A program made the translations under genes and the position numbers. This document shows positions 19,082 to 29,294 of a stretch of 64,000 nt of DNA, one piece after another; within the stretch, counting starts at the first letter, position 1; the number at the start of each line of letters is the position of its first letter. Under the pieces are notes generated by a model. The model saw nothing but the letters and a program-made list of their open reading frames with translations, did not search any database and was not told where the DNA came from. Location: NCBI RefSeq assembly GCF_001854765.1, contig NZ_LJJE01000103.1, positions 31,952 to 95,951 on the forward strand, read 5' to 3'. The DNA is from Vibrio sonorensis. GTDB taxonomy: Bacteria; Pseudomonadota; Gammaproteobacteria; Enterobacterales; Vibrionaceae.

Positions 19082-20119
19082 ATGACAGATATACGTAACA
19101 ATGATGTATACGGCAAAGAAATTTCAATGACGGTGATAGGCGCCGGTTCATATGGCACATCATTGGCAATTTCACTGGCCCGCAATGGCGCTAATGTAGT
19201 GATTTGGGGGCATGAAGCGGATCATATGGCCCGACTAGAAAAAGATCGAGCCAACCATGAGTTCCTGCCTGGGATTGATTTTCCACCTTCACTCATCGTA
19301 GAAGATGACCTCTCTAAGGCCGTGTCCGCCAGTCGTGATTTGTTGGTTGTGGTACCTAGCCATGTATTTGGCATTGTTTTGTCGAGCTTGAAACCACACT
19401 TGCGCGACGACAGTCGAATTTGTTGGGCGACTAAAGGGCTTGAACCAGAAACCGGCCGACTATTAAAAGAAGTGGCTCACGAAACACTAGGGGAACAATA
19501 TCCGCTAGCGGTACTCTCTGGCCCTACCTTTGCAAAAGAGTTGGCGGCTGGGCTGCCTACCGCGATTTCAGTGGCCTCTCCGGATGATCAGTTTGTAGAA
19601 GAACTACAAGAAAAAATCCACTGTAGTAAAACGTTCCGCGTTTATGCCAATAGCGACTTTACCGGAATGCAATTAGGCGGAGCAGTGAAGAACGTGATCG
19701 CAATTGGCGCAGGCATGTCTGACGGTATTGGTTTTGGTGCCAACGCTCGTACCGCTTTGATTACGCGTGGTTTGGCTGAAATGACCCGATTGGGTATCGC
19801 TATTGGGGCAGAGCCTGAAACTTTTATGGGTATGGCTGGCCTAGGTGATCTCGTCCTGACCTGCACCGACAATCAGTCTCGAAACCGTCGATTTGGCTTG
19901 GCTTTAGGTGAAGGCAAAGACGTCGATACGGCCCAAACTGAGATAGGCCAAGTAGTAGAAGGCTATCGAAACACCAAAGAAGTATGGTTATTGTCTCAAA
20001 GGCACGGTGTTGAGATGCCAATAGTTGAACAAATCTATCAAGTATTGTATCAAGGAAAAGATGCAAGACTGGCAGCGCAAGATCTGCTGGCACGCGATAA
20101 AAAAGCAGAAGGGAAGTAA
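19082..20119 (+). CDS. gpsA: Glycerol-3-phosphate dehydrogenase [NAD(P)+]
   Basis: Makes sn-glycerol 3-phosphate from dihydroxyacetone phosphate for phospholipid synthesis. N-terminal nucleotide fold TVIGAGSYGTSLAISLARNG (about residues 17-36), the catalytic region LSGPTFAKELAAGLPTA, LGGAVKNVIAIGAG with the catalytic Lys, and the substrate motif GLGDLVLTCTDNQSRNRRFG. 345 residues; a short N-terminal extension precedes the fold and starts at ATG 19082. The secB-gpsA-cysE order matches enterics, though a terminator separates secB from gpsA. Confidence 0.97.
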   Translation: MTDIRNNDVYGKEISMTVIGAGSYGTSLAISLARNGANVVIWGHEADHMARLEKDRANHEFLPGIDFPPSLIVEDDLSKAVSASRDLLVVVPSHVFGIVLSSLKPHLRDDSRICWATKGLEPETGRLLKEVAHETLGEQYPLAVLSGPTFAKELAAGLPTAISVASPDDQFVEELQEKIHCSKTFRVYANSDFTGMQLGGAVKNVIAIGAGMSDGIGFGANARTALITRGLAEMTRLGIAIGAEPETFMGMAGLGDLVLTCTDNQSRNRRFGLALGEGKDVDTAQTEIGQVVEGYRNTKEVWLLSQRHGVEMPIVEQIYQVLYQGKDARLAAQDLLARDKKAEGK

Positions 20120-20158
20120 CACCAAGCCGAGCTTGGAGCTGTCGTAAAGGATTAACTG

Positions 20159-20980
20159 ATGAAACATTGTGAAAAACAGAAGGTGTGGCAAGCCATAGTG
20201 AAAGAAGCGCGGGAAGCGACGGAACAAGAGCCTATGCTTGCGAGTTTTTACCACGCCACCATAATTAAACACGACAGCTTGGCCGCGGCACTGAGCTACA
20301 TTTTAGCCAATAAGCTGAACACGGCTTCTATGCCAGCAATGGCGGTTCGAGAAGTGGTAGAAGAAGCGTTTGATGCGGATCCCAGTATCACTTCCGCGGC
20401 GGCTTGTGATATTTGTGCAACCGTCAACCGAGATCCTGCTGTAGCGATGTACTCTATGCCACTATTGTACTTAAAGGGATACCACGCCCTGCAAGGTTAT
20501 CGAGTGGCGAACTGGCTTTGGAAGCAAGGTAGGAGAGCGCTAGCAACTTATCTACAGAATCAGATTTCTGTCGCTTGTCAGGTTGATATTCATCCTGCGG
20601 CCAAGGTGGGTCATGGCATCATGCTCGACCATGCAACAGGTATCGTTATTGGTGAAACCGCCATTGTAGAAAATGACGTATCGATTTTGCAGGATGTAAC
20701 CCTAGGGGGGACAGGTAAAGAGTGTGGTGACCGACACCCTAAAATTCGCGAAGGCGTGATGATTGGCGCTGGAGCCAAGATTTTAGGCAATATCGAGGTT
20801 GGAGAAGGTGCGAAGATTGGTTCGTGTTCTGTCGTGTTGCAGGCGGTACCCGCTCACACCACAGTAGCAGGTGTACCGGCTAAAATTGTCGGACGCCCTA
20901 AGACTGATAAACCATCCCTAGAAATGGACCAGCAGTTTAACGGCCGCTCACAAAGTTTTATAGGCGGAGATGGTATTTAA
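20159..20980 (+). CDS. cysE: Serine O-acetyltransferase
   Basis: Acetylates serine to O-acetylserine, the first step of cysteine synthesis. N-terminal helical domain (about residues 1-140) followed by a left-handed beta helix of hexapeptide repeats (about 141-250; HPAAKVGHGIMLDHATGIVIGET and onward), with the catalytic His in LDHATG. 273 residues and a C-terminal tail ending GDGI, the isoleucine expected to dock in CysK. It sits 39 bases after gpsA, so the two are probably cotranscribed. Confidence 0.96.
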   Translation: MKHCEKQKVWQAIVKEAREATEQEPMLASFYHATIIKHDSLAAALSYILANKLNTASMPAMAVREVVEEAFDADPSITSAAACDICATVNRDPAVAMYSMPLLYLKGYHALQGYRVANWLWKQGRRALATYLQNQISVACQVDIHPAAKVGHGIMLDHATGIVIGETAIVENDVSILQDVTLGGTGKECGDRHPKIREGVMIGAGAKILGNIEVGEGAKIGSCSVVLQAVPAHTTVAGVPAKIVGRPKTDKPSLEMDQQFNGRSQSFIGGDGI

Positions 20981-21007
20981 CCAACTCCGCACACTGCAGA
21001 GAACATC

Positions 21008-21036
21008 AAAAAAGCGGTCTGAAAGACCGCTTTTTG
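21008..21036. terminator. Bidirectional terminator between cysE and aphA
   Basis: Stem AAAAAAGCGGTCT / AGACCGCTTTTT, usable by both convergent genes. Confidence 0.9.
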
Positions 21037-21037
21037 T

Positions 21038-21577
21038 TTATCCCAGCGCTTCTAGCTCCGCTAGTACTTCATCCGCCCAAACAATCCACGCTTGTCTAGT
21101 CAGTAGATTGCGACGCAGAGTTAGACGCTCCAAACGTTGCTGCTTATCAAGGGTCGCCGTGTTGGCGTAGTAAGCGTTTTCAATGTCTTGGTAGTGTGCG
21201 ACTAGCTTGCGCGACTCTTCTACTAACTCAGCGAGTTGATCGCGGTAGGCGTGAGATGCTTGAACACTGCAAGCCATTAGCTTTGCAGAAAACTCGTCGC
21301 GAACTGTTGGGTGCGCAGTCGGTTGCTCAAACCACTCACCTAGTGCAGAACGCCCTGCATCAGTGATGGAGTAAACCTTGCGATCTGGTTTACCTTCTTG
21401 AGGCTCTAGAACGCAAGTTACGTATCCGCCTTGGGCCAGTTTGTTTAGCTCACGGTAAACTTGTTGGTGGCTTGCTTTCCAGAAGTAACCGATAGTCGAG
21501 GAGAACTCTTTCGTAATATCGTACCCGGTTGCATCTCGTGTACTTAGAACGGTTAGGATAACGTGTGGTAATGACAT
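21038..21577 (-). CDS. aphA: Quorum-sensing master regulator AphA (PadR family)
   Basis: Low-cell-density regulator of Vibrio that opposes the LuxR/HapR family and controls virulence, biofilm and metabolic genes. 179 residues from MSLPHVILTVLSTRDATGYDITKEF. The PadR winged helix covers about residues 1-85 (FWKASHQQVYRELNKL is the recognition region; GKPDRKVYSITDAGR the wing) and is followed by a long dimerisation coiled coil. It closely matches the V. cholerae protein as I remember it. The ATG at 21577 is preferred over an in-frame one 21 bases upstream, as it is the conserved start. The leader contains a probable Qrr-binding hairpin. Confidence 0.96.
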   Translation of the reverse strand: MSLPHVILTVLSTRDATGYDITKEFSSTIGYFWKASHQQVYRELNKLAQGGYVTCVLEPQEGKPDRKVYSITDAGRSALGEWFEQPTAHPTVRDEFSAKLMACSVQASHAYRDQLAELVEESRKLVAHYQDIENAYYANTATLDKQQRLERLTLRRNLLTRQAWIVWADEVLAELEALG

Positions 21578-21968
21578 GTCTTCAATCCAAATGGTCAATA
21601 AACTACAAACGTATACTTAACTCTCTGTGGTGCTTTGTGCACTCTGCTTAGTGGAGTTAAGCCGTGCCAACTAAACTGCGTTGGCCATGTCACCTTAAAA
21701 GCCGTTTATCACCTAGGTAGGTTGGGTTGTTAACCCTTTGCGATTATTTTGGTTTTATTGTTTATCGCAAAAGAGCAGTAGTATATCTAAATAATAAGCA
21801 TAAAGTGGAATAGATGGACAAAATTACCCTAAAAACTGACAAAAATCTCAATAGGAATGTTCTTGAGATGAATATTCCTTGTTGATGGTTCTAATTATAC
21901 CTAATAAAGAAGAATGTGTTGAATATTTTGTGTTGCCCTATGTAAAAACGTGTTTAAAAGGTAAACAA
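21578..21968. other. aphA promoter and leader region
   Basis: About 390 bases without a gene, between aphA and ppc (both minus strand). It is A+T-rich toward ppc and is expected to hold the aphA promoter and a structured mRNA leader, including the hairpin at 21666-21685. A second ORF is not evident. Confidence 0.6.
21666..21685 (-). promoter_or_regulatory. Candidate Qrr small-RNA pairing hairpin in the aphA leader
   Basis: Inverted repeat GCCAAC-N8-GTTGGC, about 90-110 bases upstream of the aphA ATG. On the mRNA strand it reads GCCAACGCAGTTTAGTTGGC. The CAACG, CAGTT and GTTGGC elements are complementary to the conserved Qrr core (GCCAACUGACGUUG, recalled from V. harveyi Qrr). Qrr RNAs are known to activate aphA translation by pairing to its leader. 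Confidence 0.55.
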
Positions 21969-21996
21969 AAAGGCCGATGGAATCCATCGGCCTTTG
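21968..21996 (-). terminator. Terminator after ppc
   Basis: Stem AAAGGCCGATGG / CCATCGGCCTTT with an AAT loop (about 21970-21994), A run on one side and T-rich on the other. Confidence 0.88.
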
Positions 21997-22013
21997 TTTA
22001 AGTGGTACTTGCG

Positions 22014-24646
22014 TTAACCGGTATTTCGCATACCAGCCGCAATACCGGCGATAGTGACCATTAGCGCTTCTTCGAGTTCAGCATCACTCTCTTCTAACTG
22101 ACGAGTTCGGTATAGCAGCTCCGCTTGAAGCATGTTCAATGGTTCGACATAGATATTGCGCAAGCGAATTGATTCGAGGCCCCAAGGGTCGCTTTGCATC
22201 AAGTTTTCATTGTTTTCAACATTCAATACAGCCTTGATGTCTTTTTGCAACTGATCTCTCAAACGGTCTCCTAGCTTAACCAGTTCAGGCTGAGCTAAGC
22301 GTTCGTCGTAGTAACGAGAAATCTCGATATTACACTTAGAGTAAACCATCTCCAACATACCCAAACGCGTAGAGAAGAATGGCCATTCGCGGCACATCTC
22401 TTCCAACAGAGCTTGATGCCCTTTATCGATCGAGTATTGGATCGCTTCACCAGCACCGAGCCAAGCTGGAAGAACAAGGCGGTTTTGGCTCCAAGAGAAG
22501 ATCCAAGGAATCGCACGCAGACTTTCCACACCGCCATTTGGGTTGCGCTTCGCTGGACGAGAGCCCAACGGTAGTTTGCCTAGTTCAAGTTCAGGTGTTG
22601 CCTGACGGAAATAAGGAACAAAGTCCGCTTCGCCGCGAACAACACTACGGTAGGATTCACAACTCACTTCTGACAGTACATCCATCAGATCGCGCCACTC
22701 TTGTTTCGGCTCTGGTGGCGGCAGTAGGTTCGCTTCTAAGATCGCACTAGCGTATAGGTTAAAGCTGTTAACCGCGACATCGGGTAGACCAAGTTTAAAG
22801 CGGATCATTTCACCTTGTTCGGTAACGCGAAGGCCGCCTTTTAAACTCTTAGGTGGCTGAGATAGCAGCGCAGCATGTGCAGGTGCACCACCGCGACCTA
22901 TGGTACCACCACGGCCGTGGAACAGTGTCAGTTCGATGCCTTCTTCTTCGGCCACTTTCACTAGTGCGTCCATCGCATCGTACTGAGCCCAGCCTGCAGC
23001 CATTACACCCGCATCTTTCGCTGAGTCGGAATAGCCGATCATCACCATTTGGTGATTTTGGATAAAGCCGCGGTAAAGGTCGATATCCATCAACTGCTTG
23101 ATAACCGACTCGGCATTGTTCAAGTCGTCAAGTGTTTCAAACAAAGGACACACGTCCATGCGGTAAGGGCAGCCCGCTTCTTGAAGCAGTAAGTGAACGG
23201 CGAGCACATCCGAAGCCGTTCGCGCCATAGAGATAACGTACGCACCGAAGGCTTCTTTAGACTGTGCCGCGATGATCTTACAGGTATCTAGGACTTCTTT
23301 AACCGGCTCCGATGGTTCCCAATCGAGCGGAAGTAGCGGACGTTTCGAGGCGAGTTCGTTGGTTAGGAATGCAACTTTGTCTTGTTCACTCCAGTGGTCG
23401 TAGTCGCCGATGCCAAGGTAACGAGTCAGCTCTGACAGTACATCTGAGTGGCGAGTACTTTCTTGACGGATATCCAAACGAACGAGATGTACACCAAAAG
23501 CGCGAACGCGGCGCAATGTATCAAGCAGAGAGCCGTCTGCGATAACGCCCATACCTGTCTCGTGAAGAGATTGGTAAATCGCGTACAGAGGTTCCCACAG
23601 TTGCTCTACGCGTTGCAATGGCGCTTTGATTGCCATCTTCTGGCCATTGATCTTGGCATCCAAGATGTCTCGGGTATCTCCGAGAAGCTTGCGCAAGCTT
23701 TTAAAACCGCGCGGTAAGGTTCGTGTTGATCATCTCCGGCTAAGGCGCGAACTTGGTCGTTGCACTTAGTCATAGAGAGTTCACTGATCAGCTCGTTGAT
23801 GTCATTTAGATATAGGTCTGCGGCCTTCCAGCGGGATAGCAGCAGAACTTCGCGAGTAATCGTATGGGTGACAAATGGATTGCCGTCGCGGTCACCACCC
23901 ATCCATGATGAGAAGTGAACTGGGCGCGCGTCAATCGGTAGACCTTCGCCAAGATAGCTGGTTAGTCGTTCGTCGAGTTCGCGAAGGAAGTCTGGTACCG
24001 CTTCCCACAAAGAGTTCTCTACTACGGCAAAGCCCCATTTGGCTTCGTCTAGTGGTGTTGGTCGCTGTTTGCGGATCACGTCTGAGTGCCAGCTCTGAGC
24101 AATCAACTGCTCTAGGCGTAGCTCAGTTTTGTGTCTCTCTTTTGGTGAAAGATCGGTCAGCTCAAGCTTTGACAGGCACTCATTGATTTTGACCAGTTTG
24201 TTGATCATGGTACGACGAGTAATCTCAGTCGGGTGCGCTGTTAACACAAGCTCGATGTTAAGATCTCGGATCGCTTCTGCCGTGTCGAGTTTACTGACGT
24301 CTTGCTGGCTAAGCTTAGAGAAAAGAGAGTTAATTGCGTCTGGCTCACATACGTGCTCTTCACAATGGCGAGAGATAGTGTGGTACTGCTCTGCCATGTT
24401 GGTCAGGTTAAGAAACTGATTAAACGCACGCGCAACAGGTGTTAGTTGCTCATTAGGCAGGTTTTTAATCTCTTCGATTAAGGCGTCCCTATCTGCTTGA
24501 CTACCACCGCGCGCAGACTTGGAGAGTTTGCGGATGGTTTCCACTTTCTCCAAAATCACGTCACCATGTGCGTCCCTAATGGTGTTTCCGAGCAAATGTC
24601 CTAACATGCTCACGTTGCTACGTAGCGCAGAGTATTTTTCGTTCAT
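22014..24646 (-). CDS. ppc: Phosphoenolpyruvate carboxylase (one apparent single-base loss)
   Basis: Carboxylates phosphoenolpyruvate to oxaloacetate, the anaplerotic entry to the TCA cycle. Visible motifs: VLTAHPTEITRRTMI near residue 140 (catalytic His), SSWMGGDRDGNPFV, the mobile loop LFHGRGGTIGRGGAPAH, MIGYSDSAKDAGV and the C-terminal MVTIAGIAAGMRNTG. The frame breaks at the T run 23699-23702 (one T short on the plus strand; restores YRAVLKSLRKLLGDTRD). Corrected length is 877 residues, normal. The ATG at 24646 (MNEKYSALRSNVS) is chosen over one 33 bases upstream on family grounds. Confidence 0.95.
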
Positions 24647-24886
24647 TGATATCCTGCCTTGTAAAAAAATTACATCCAATGTTCTTTATTTAAGTAGACA
24701 ATCTAGCGAAAAGTATTGCTGCGAGTCAAATTTAGCAAGATTAGATTGCAAAAATTATGCAATTGAATGTAACGAATGTTGGTTACACGAATTTGTGACA
24801 AATGCTGAAAGTTAATTACAGCAAGGGGTTTAGCAATGCACTTATCGGCAAAGATTAAAAAAAAGCGAATAAGTGCATTTTACTTG

Positions 24887-26023
24887 TTAAAAACAGTATT
24901 TGTAGATGGCTTTTGACAATACCTTGATGGTTGGGTCGATAAAATCAAACGCTAAGAACTCATCCGGTTGGTGCGCTTGATCAATCGATCCCGGCCCCAG
25001 TACTAAGGTTGGGCAAAGCTGTTGCAAGAAAGGCGCTTCGGTACAATAGTTAACGGTTTCAGTTGGCATTTCACATATGCCTTCCATGCCTTGTACAAAG
25101 TGATGTTGGTGATCACATTCATAACCGGGAATCGGCTCGTGAAGCGGCGTGATAGAGATTCTATCTGGCCATTTAGCTGAGACCTCTTTTAGCGCGTCGG
25201 TCAACATATTGTTTAAACCGTCTAAGCTAATACCCGGAAGTGGCCTGACATCGTAATGAAGCTCGCAGCAGCCACATATTCGGTTTGCACTGTCACCGCC
25301 GTGAATATGGCCCAAGTTTAGTGTAGGGCTGGGTATTGCAAAGCCAGGGTGATGATACTCTTTAATCAGCTTATCCCTTAGCTGCATCAGAGAATAAAGC
25401 ACTTCGTGCATAATCTCGATAGCATTAACACCCAACGCAGGATCGGAAGAGTGTCCAGATTTACCCGTGACCCTCACTGCATTAGCGACGTGTCCTTTGT
25501 GTCCTCGAATAGGGACTAGGCTCGTGGGTTCACCAATAATACAGTAATCAGGTTGAATAGGAGCGCAATCGGTAAAGTGTCGCGCACCCAACATGGTGGT
25601 CTCTTCATCACAAGTGGCGAGAACATACAGCGGTTTTGTCTGCTTACTCCAATCGATGGATTTTACCGCTTCAATAATAAAGGCAAAGAAACCTTTCATA
25701 TCAGCTGTACCCAAACCGTAGAAGCGATTATTGGCTTCCGTTAATGCGTGAGGGTCAAAGTTCCAACGACCTTCGTCAAACGGAACGGTATCACTGTGAC
25801 CGGCGAGAAGCAGACCGCCTTCTCCTTGCCCTTTTTTGGCAATTAAGTTGTGTTTGCCCGGCTCTACTTCGGTCACTTCAACTTCAAAGCCGATATCTTT
25901 TAGCCAAGTCGCTAATTTTTCAATCACTTTGCTATTGCCTTCATCCCAGCTCGGATCGGTAGAGCTGATTGAAGAGGTGGAAATAAGGCCGCTATAGACC
26001 TCTTTAAAACTTGGTAATTGCAT
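24887..26023 (-). CDS. argE: Acetylornithine deacetylase
   Basis: M20 metallohydrolase that releases acetate from N-acetylornithine to give ornithine. 378 residues. Metal and catalytic motifs: LLLAGHSDTVPFDEG (His/Asp), YGLGTADMKGFFAF (bridging Asp), LATCDEETTMLGA (catalytic Glu pair) and the C-terminal LGPGSIDQAHQPDEF (His). It is divergent from argCBGH with the likely ArgR boxes between them, the same arrangement as E. coli argECBH. Confidence 0.96.
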   Translation of the reverse strand: MQLPSFKEVYSGLISTSSISSTDPSWDEGNSKVIEKLATWLKDIGFEVEVTEVEPGKHNLIAKKGQGEGGLLLAGHSDTVPFDEGRWNFDPHALTEANNRFYGLGTADMKGFFAFIIEAVKSIDWSKQTKPLYVLATCDEETTMLGARHFTDCAPIQPDYCIIGEPTSLVPIRGHKGHVANAVRVTGKSGHSSDPALGVNAIEIMHEVLYSLMQLRDKLIKEYHHPGFAIPSPTLNLGHIHGGDSANRICGCCELHYDVRPLPGISLDGLNNMLTDALKEVSAKWPDRISITPLHEPIPGYECDHQHHFVQGMEGICEMPTETVNYCTEAPFLQQLCPTLVLGPGSIDQAHQPDEFLAFDFIDPTIKVLSKAIYKYCF

Positions 26024-26067
26024 TTATATTCACTTTCCCTGTTGACATGAAAAGAGCAAAAAGGTAA

Positions 26068-26106
26068 AACACATATTAAATCATTTATTATGAATAAAAA
26101 GTCGAT
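26068..26106. promoter_or_regulatory. Candidate pair of ARG boxes between argE and argC
   Basis: Two 18-base segments (26068-26085 and 26089-26106) spaced by 3 bases fit the ArgR box WNTGAATWWWWATTCANW in their facing halves (AATCA and TGAAT). The spacing is that of known E. coli tandem ARG boxes, and the position between divergent arg genes fits. The outer halves match poorly. Confidence 0.5.
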
Positions 26107-26177
26107 TAAGGCTTAATTTTTTAAATTTGTAGTCATTTTAAAGTGTAAGTTTTTACCTTCAACTGGGATGTTAAGAA

Positions 26178-27182
26178 ATGCTAAAAACCACCATTATTGG
26201 AGCTACCGGATACACAGGCGCTGAGTTGGCCGTTATGGTCACCAAACATCCTGAGCTCAAGCTATCAGGTTTATATGTTTCCGCCAATAGCGTTGATGCT
26301 GGAAAAAGCATTTCAAGTCTATATCCAAAACTGGTCGGTCAAGTGGAGATGGAAATTAGCCCACTTGTCGATGTTGATGCTGTCGCCAAAGAGAGCGATG
26401 TTATCTTTTTGGCAACGGCTCATGAAGTTAGCCACGACCTCGCGCAAAGCTTTCTAGATAAAGGCTGTCAGGTCTTTGATTTGTCTGGCGCTTTTAGAGT
26501 GAAGCAAAACGGGTTTTACAAAAAGTACTACGGCTTTAAGCATAAATATGTAGGATTGTTGGATAATTCTGCATATGGTTTGGCGGAATGGAACCAAGAA
26601 GCGATCAAAGGTGCTCAGCTTGTTGCCGTACCAGGTTGCTACCCAACTGCTTCTCAACTGGCGATCAAACCACTGGTTGAATCGGGCCTTCTCGACACCA
26701 GCCAATGGCCAGTAATCAATGCGACCAGCGGCGTTTCCGGTGCAGGACGCAAAGCGACGCTGACCAATAGTTTCTGCGAAGTTAGCCTACAGGCCTATAA
26801 CATTTTCGCTCATCGTCATCAGCCAGAGATTGCAAGCCACTTAGGTTGCGAAGTGATTTTTAATCCTCATTTGGGCAACTTTAAACGCGGTATTTTGGCT
26901 ACGATTACCATGAAGCTGGCAGCGAATACAACCGAAGAGCAGATTGCTAAAGCGTTCCAAAATGCATATCAAAATACGCCAGCGGTTCGTTTGACAGGTG
27001 ACGAGTTGCCACGCATCCAAAACGTTGAATTTACACCTTTCTGCGATATTGGCTGGAAGGTTCAGGGCGAGCACATTGTTGTTGTCTCAGCCATTGATAA
27101 CTTATTAAAAGGCGCGTCGTCTCAGGCGATGCAATGTTTAAACATCCACTACGGTTTTTCCGAGTTAACGGCACTGCTGTAA
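26178..27182 (+). CDS. argC: N-acetyl-gamma-glutamyl-phosphate reductase
   Basis: NADPH-dependent reduction of N-acetylglutamyl phosphate, third step of arginine synthesis. 334 residues. Nucleotide fold TTIIGATGYTGAELAVMVTKHP at the N-terminus, active-site Cys in VAVPGCYPTASQLA, and the catalytic His region AHRHQPEIASHLG. RBS near GGGATG. First gene of argCBGH(A), 18 bases before argB. Confidence 0.97.
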   Translation: MLKTTIIGATGYTGAELAVMVTKHPELKLSGLYVSANSVDAGKSISSLYPKLVGQVEMEISPLVDVDAVAKESDVIFLATAHEVSHDLAQSFLDKGCQVFDLSGAFRVKQNGFYKKYYGFKHKYVGLLDNSAYGLAEWNQEAIKGAQLVAVPGCYPTASQLAIKPLVESGLLDTSQWPVINATSGVSGAGRKATLTNSFCEVSLQAYNIFAHRHQPEIASHLGCEVIFNPHLGNFKRGILATITMKLAANTTEEQIAKAFQNAYQNTPAVRLTGDELPRIQNVEFTPFCDIGWKVQGEHIVVVSAIDNLLKGASSQAMQCLNIHYGFSELTALL

Positions 27183-27200
27183 GCAGTCAAAAGGGAAATT

Positions 27201-27992
27201 ATGACGGATAACAAACAAAACCCATTAGTGATCAAATTAGGTGGTGCTGCTTTAGAAAGCGCAGAGACCCTTAGCCAAGTATTTGGTGCCATTGCTGCCT
27301 ATCAGGATCAAGCGAAGCGACGAATTGTGATCGTCCATGGTGGAGGTTATCTAGTGGACGATCTAATGGGCAAACTCGCTTTAGAGACGGTAAAAAAAGA
27401 CGGCTTGCGAGTGACGCCATATGACCAAATTCCGGTGATTGCCGGAGCCCTAGCAGGTACGGCCAATAAGCTCCTGCAAGGACAAGCAATCAAAGATGGT
27501 TTGAACGCCGTTGGACTGAGCCTCGCTGATGGCGGGCTTTGTAAAGTTGAAGAACTCAACCCAGAACTCGGCGCTGTAGGTAAAGCGACACCAGGTGATT
27601 CGCAAGTACTGCAAGCCATTTTAGAGCAAGGTGCACTGCCAATTATTAGCTCAATCGGTCTTACAGACCAAGGGCAATTGATGAACGTTAACGCAGACCA
27701 AGCTGCAGTAGCAGTGGCAGGTGCATTGGACGCTGAGCTGGTTCTTCTATCAGATGTAAGCGGAGTATTGGATGGCAAAGGCCACCTACTGAGCTCACTC
27801 GATAAGAACGAAGCAGAAAAATTAATCGAAGGTAAAGTCATCACTGACGGCATGATTGTTAAGGTACACGCCGCACTGGAAGCCGCTGATGATTTGGGTC
27901 GACCAATTGAAGTTGCCACATGGCGCTACCCTGAAAAGCTAGCAGAGCTTTTTGCGGGCAAGAGCATCGGCACCCAATTTTTACCTCAATAA
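27201..27992 (+). CDS. argB: Acetylglutamate kinase
   Basis: Phosphorylates N-acetylglutamate. 263 residues of the amino-acid-kinase fold: phosphate loop VIKLGGAAL (about residues 9-17), IVHGGGYLVDDLM, LRVTPYDQIPVIAGALAGT, VNADQAAVAVAGAL, and LLSDVSGVLDGKGHLL. It is the short enteric-type form, without the N-terminal helix of arginine-sensitive hexameric enzymes, so feedback inhibition is expected to act on the synthase instead. Spaced 65 bases from argG. Confidence 0.96.
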   Translation: MTDNKQNPLVIKLGGAALESAETLSQVFGAIAAYQDQAKRRIVIVHGGGYLVDDLMGKLALETVKKDGLRVTPYDQIPVIAGALAGTANKLLQGQAIKDGLNAVGLSLADGGLCKVEELNPELGAVGKATPGDSQVLQAILEQGALPIISSIGLTDQGQLMNVNADQAAVAVAGALDAELVLLSDVSGVLDGKGHLLSSLDKNEAEKLIEGKVITDGMIVKVHAALEAADDLGRPIEVATWRYPEKLAELFAGKSIGTQFLPQ

Positions 27993-28057
27993 AATAGAAA
28001 ACAGTTTAACACCGAGGCTGACCGCCAAACTCAGATTCGGTTTATGGAGAAAGTAAA

Positions 28058-29272
28058 ATGAGCAAAGTACAAGTAAACAAAGTGGTTGTCGCATACTCTG
28101 GCGGTCTGGATACGTCGGTTATCATCCCGTGGCTTAAAGAGAACTACGACTGTGAAGTTGTGGCATTTGTCGCCGATGTCGGTCAGGGCGAAGAAGAACT
28201 AGAGGGCATTGAAGAAAAAGCGAAAGCGTCTGGTGCCTCTGAGTGTTACGTGGTTGATCTGAAAGAAGAGATGGTCGCGGACTACATCTTCCCAACGCTA
28301 AAAACGGGTGCTTATTACGAAGGCAAGTACCTCCTAGGTACTTCTATGGCTCGCCCAATCATTGCTAAAGCACAAGTAGAAGTCGCGCGTAAAGTTGGCG
28401 CGGATGCTTTGTGCCACGGCTGTACAGGTAAAGGTAACGATCAGGTGCGTTTTGAAGGTGCGTTCGCTGCACTAGCACCGGATCTACATGTTATTGCTCC
28501 TTGGCGTGAATGGGATCTGGTCAGCCGTGAAGAGTGTCTTGATTACCTAGCAGAGCGCAATATCCCATGTTCAGCGTCGCTAACTAAAATCTACTCTCGC
28601 GATGCAAACGCATGGCACATCTCTACGGAAGGTGGTGTTTTAGAAGATACGTGGAACGCGCCAAATGAAGACTGCTGGGTATGGACGGTCGATCCAGAGC
28701 AGGCACCAAATGAAGCGGAGTACGTAACACTTAAAGTAGAAAAAGGTGAAATTGTTAGTGTTGATGGCGAGCAAATGACGCCTTATAACGCGCTTGTTTA
28801 CCTAAATGAGAAGGGCTCTAAGCACGGTGTTGGCCGTATCGACATCGTAGAAAACCGCCTTGTAGGTATGAAGTCTCGTGGTTGCTACGAAACTCCGGGT
28901 GGCACTATTATGATGGAGGCACTTCGCGCGGTAGAGCAGCTTGTACTGGATAAAACTTCTTATGAGTTCCGTGAAGAACTGGGTGTAAAAGCGTCGCATC
29001 TTGTATACGATGGTCGTTGGTTCACACCACTGTGTAAATCCATCATGGCAGCTGCTGACGAACTGGCACAAGACGTCAACGGCGAAGTGGTTGTTAAGCT
29101 ATACAAAGGCCAAGCAACCGTTACTCAAAAGCGTTCGCAAAACAGTCTTTACTCTGAAGAGTTCGCAACATTTGGCGAAGACGACGTTTATGATCACAGC
29201 CATGCTGGTGGCTTTATCCGTCTCTACTCGCTATCGAGCAGAATTAGAGCACTAAACGAAGCTAAGAAATAA
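28058..29272 (+). CDS. argG: Argininosuccinate synthase
   Basis: Condenses citrulline and aspartate with ATP to argininosuccinate. 404 residues. ATP loop VVAYSGGLDTSVIIPWL near the N-terminus, CHGCTGKGNDQVRFE, and SASLTKIYSRDANAWHIS. The length and motifs are those of the common bacterial form. RBS GGAGAAAG. A perfect hairpin separates it from argH. Confidence 0.97.
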   Translation: MSKVQVNKVVVAYSGGLDTSVIIPWLKENYDCEVVAFVADVGQGEEELEGIEEKAKASGASECYVVDLKEEMVADYIFPTLKTGAYYEGKYLLGTSMARPIIAKAQVEVARKVGADALCHGCTGKGNDQVRFEGAFAALAPDLHVIAPWREWDLVSREECLDYLAERNIPCSASLTKIYSRDANAWHISTEGGVLEDTWNAPNEDCWVWTVDPEQAPNEAEYVTLKVEKGEIVSVDGEQMTPYNALVYLNEKGSKHGVGRIDIVENRLVGMKSRGCYETPGGTIMMEALRAVEQLVLDKTSYEFREELGVKASHLVYDGRWFTPLCKSIMAAADELAQDVNGEVVVKLYKGQATVTQKRSQNSLYSEEFATFGEDDVYDHSHAGGFIRLYSLSSRIRALNEAKK

Positions 29273-29294
29273 AACCAAAAGTAAAAAGCAAAAC

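Noticed and set aside
27347..27919. Long minus-strand reading frame inside argB (190 codons)
   Set aside because: Ser/Ala/Pro-rich composition typical of an antisense shadow; argB on the plus strand is a complete, conserved gene.
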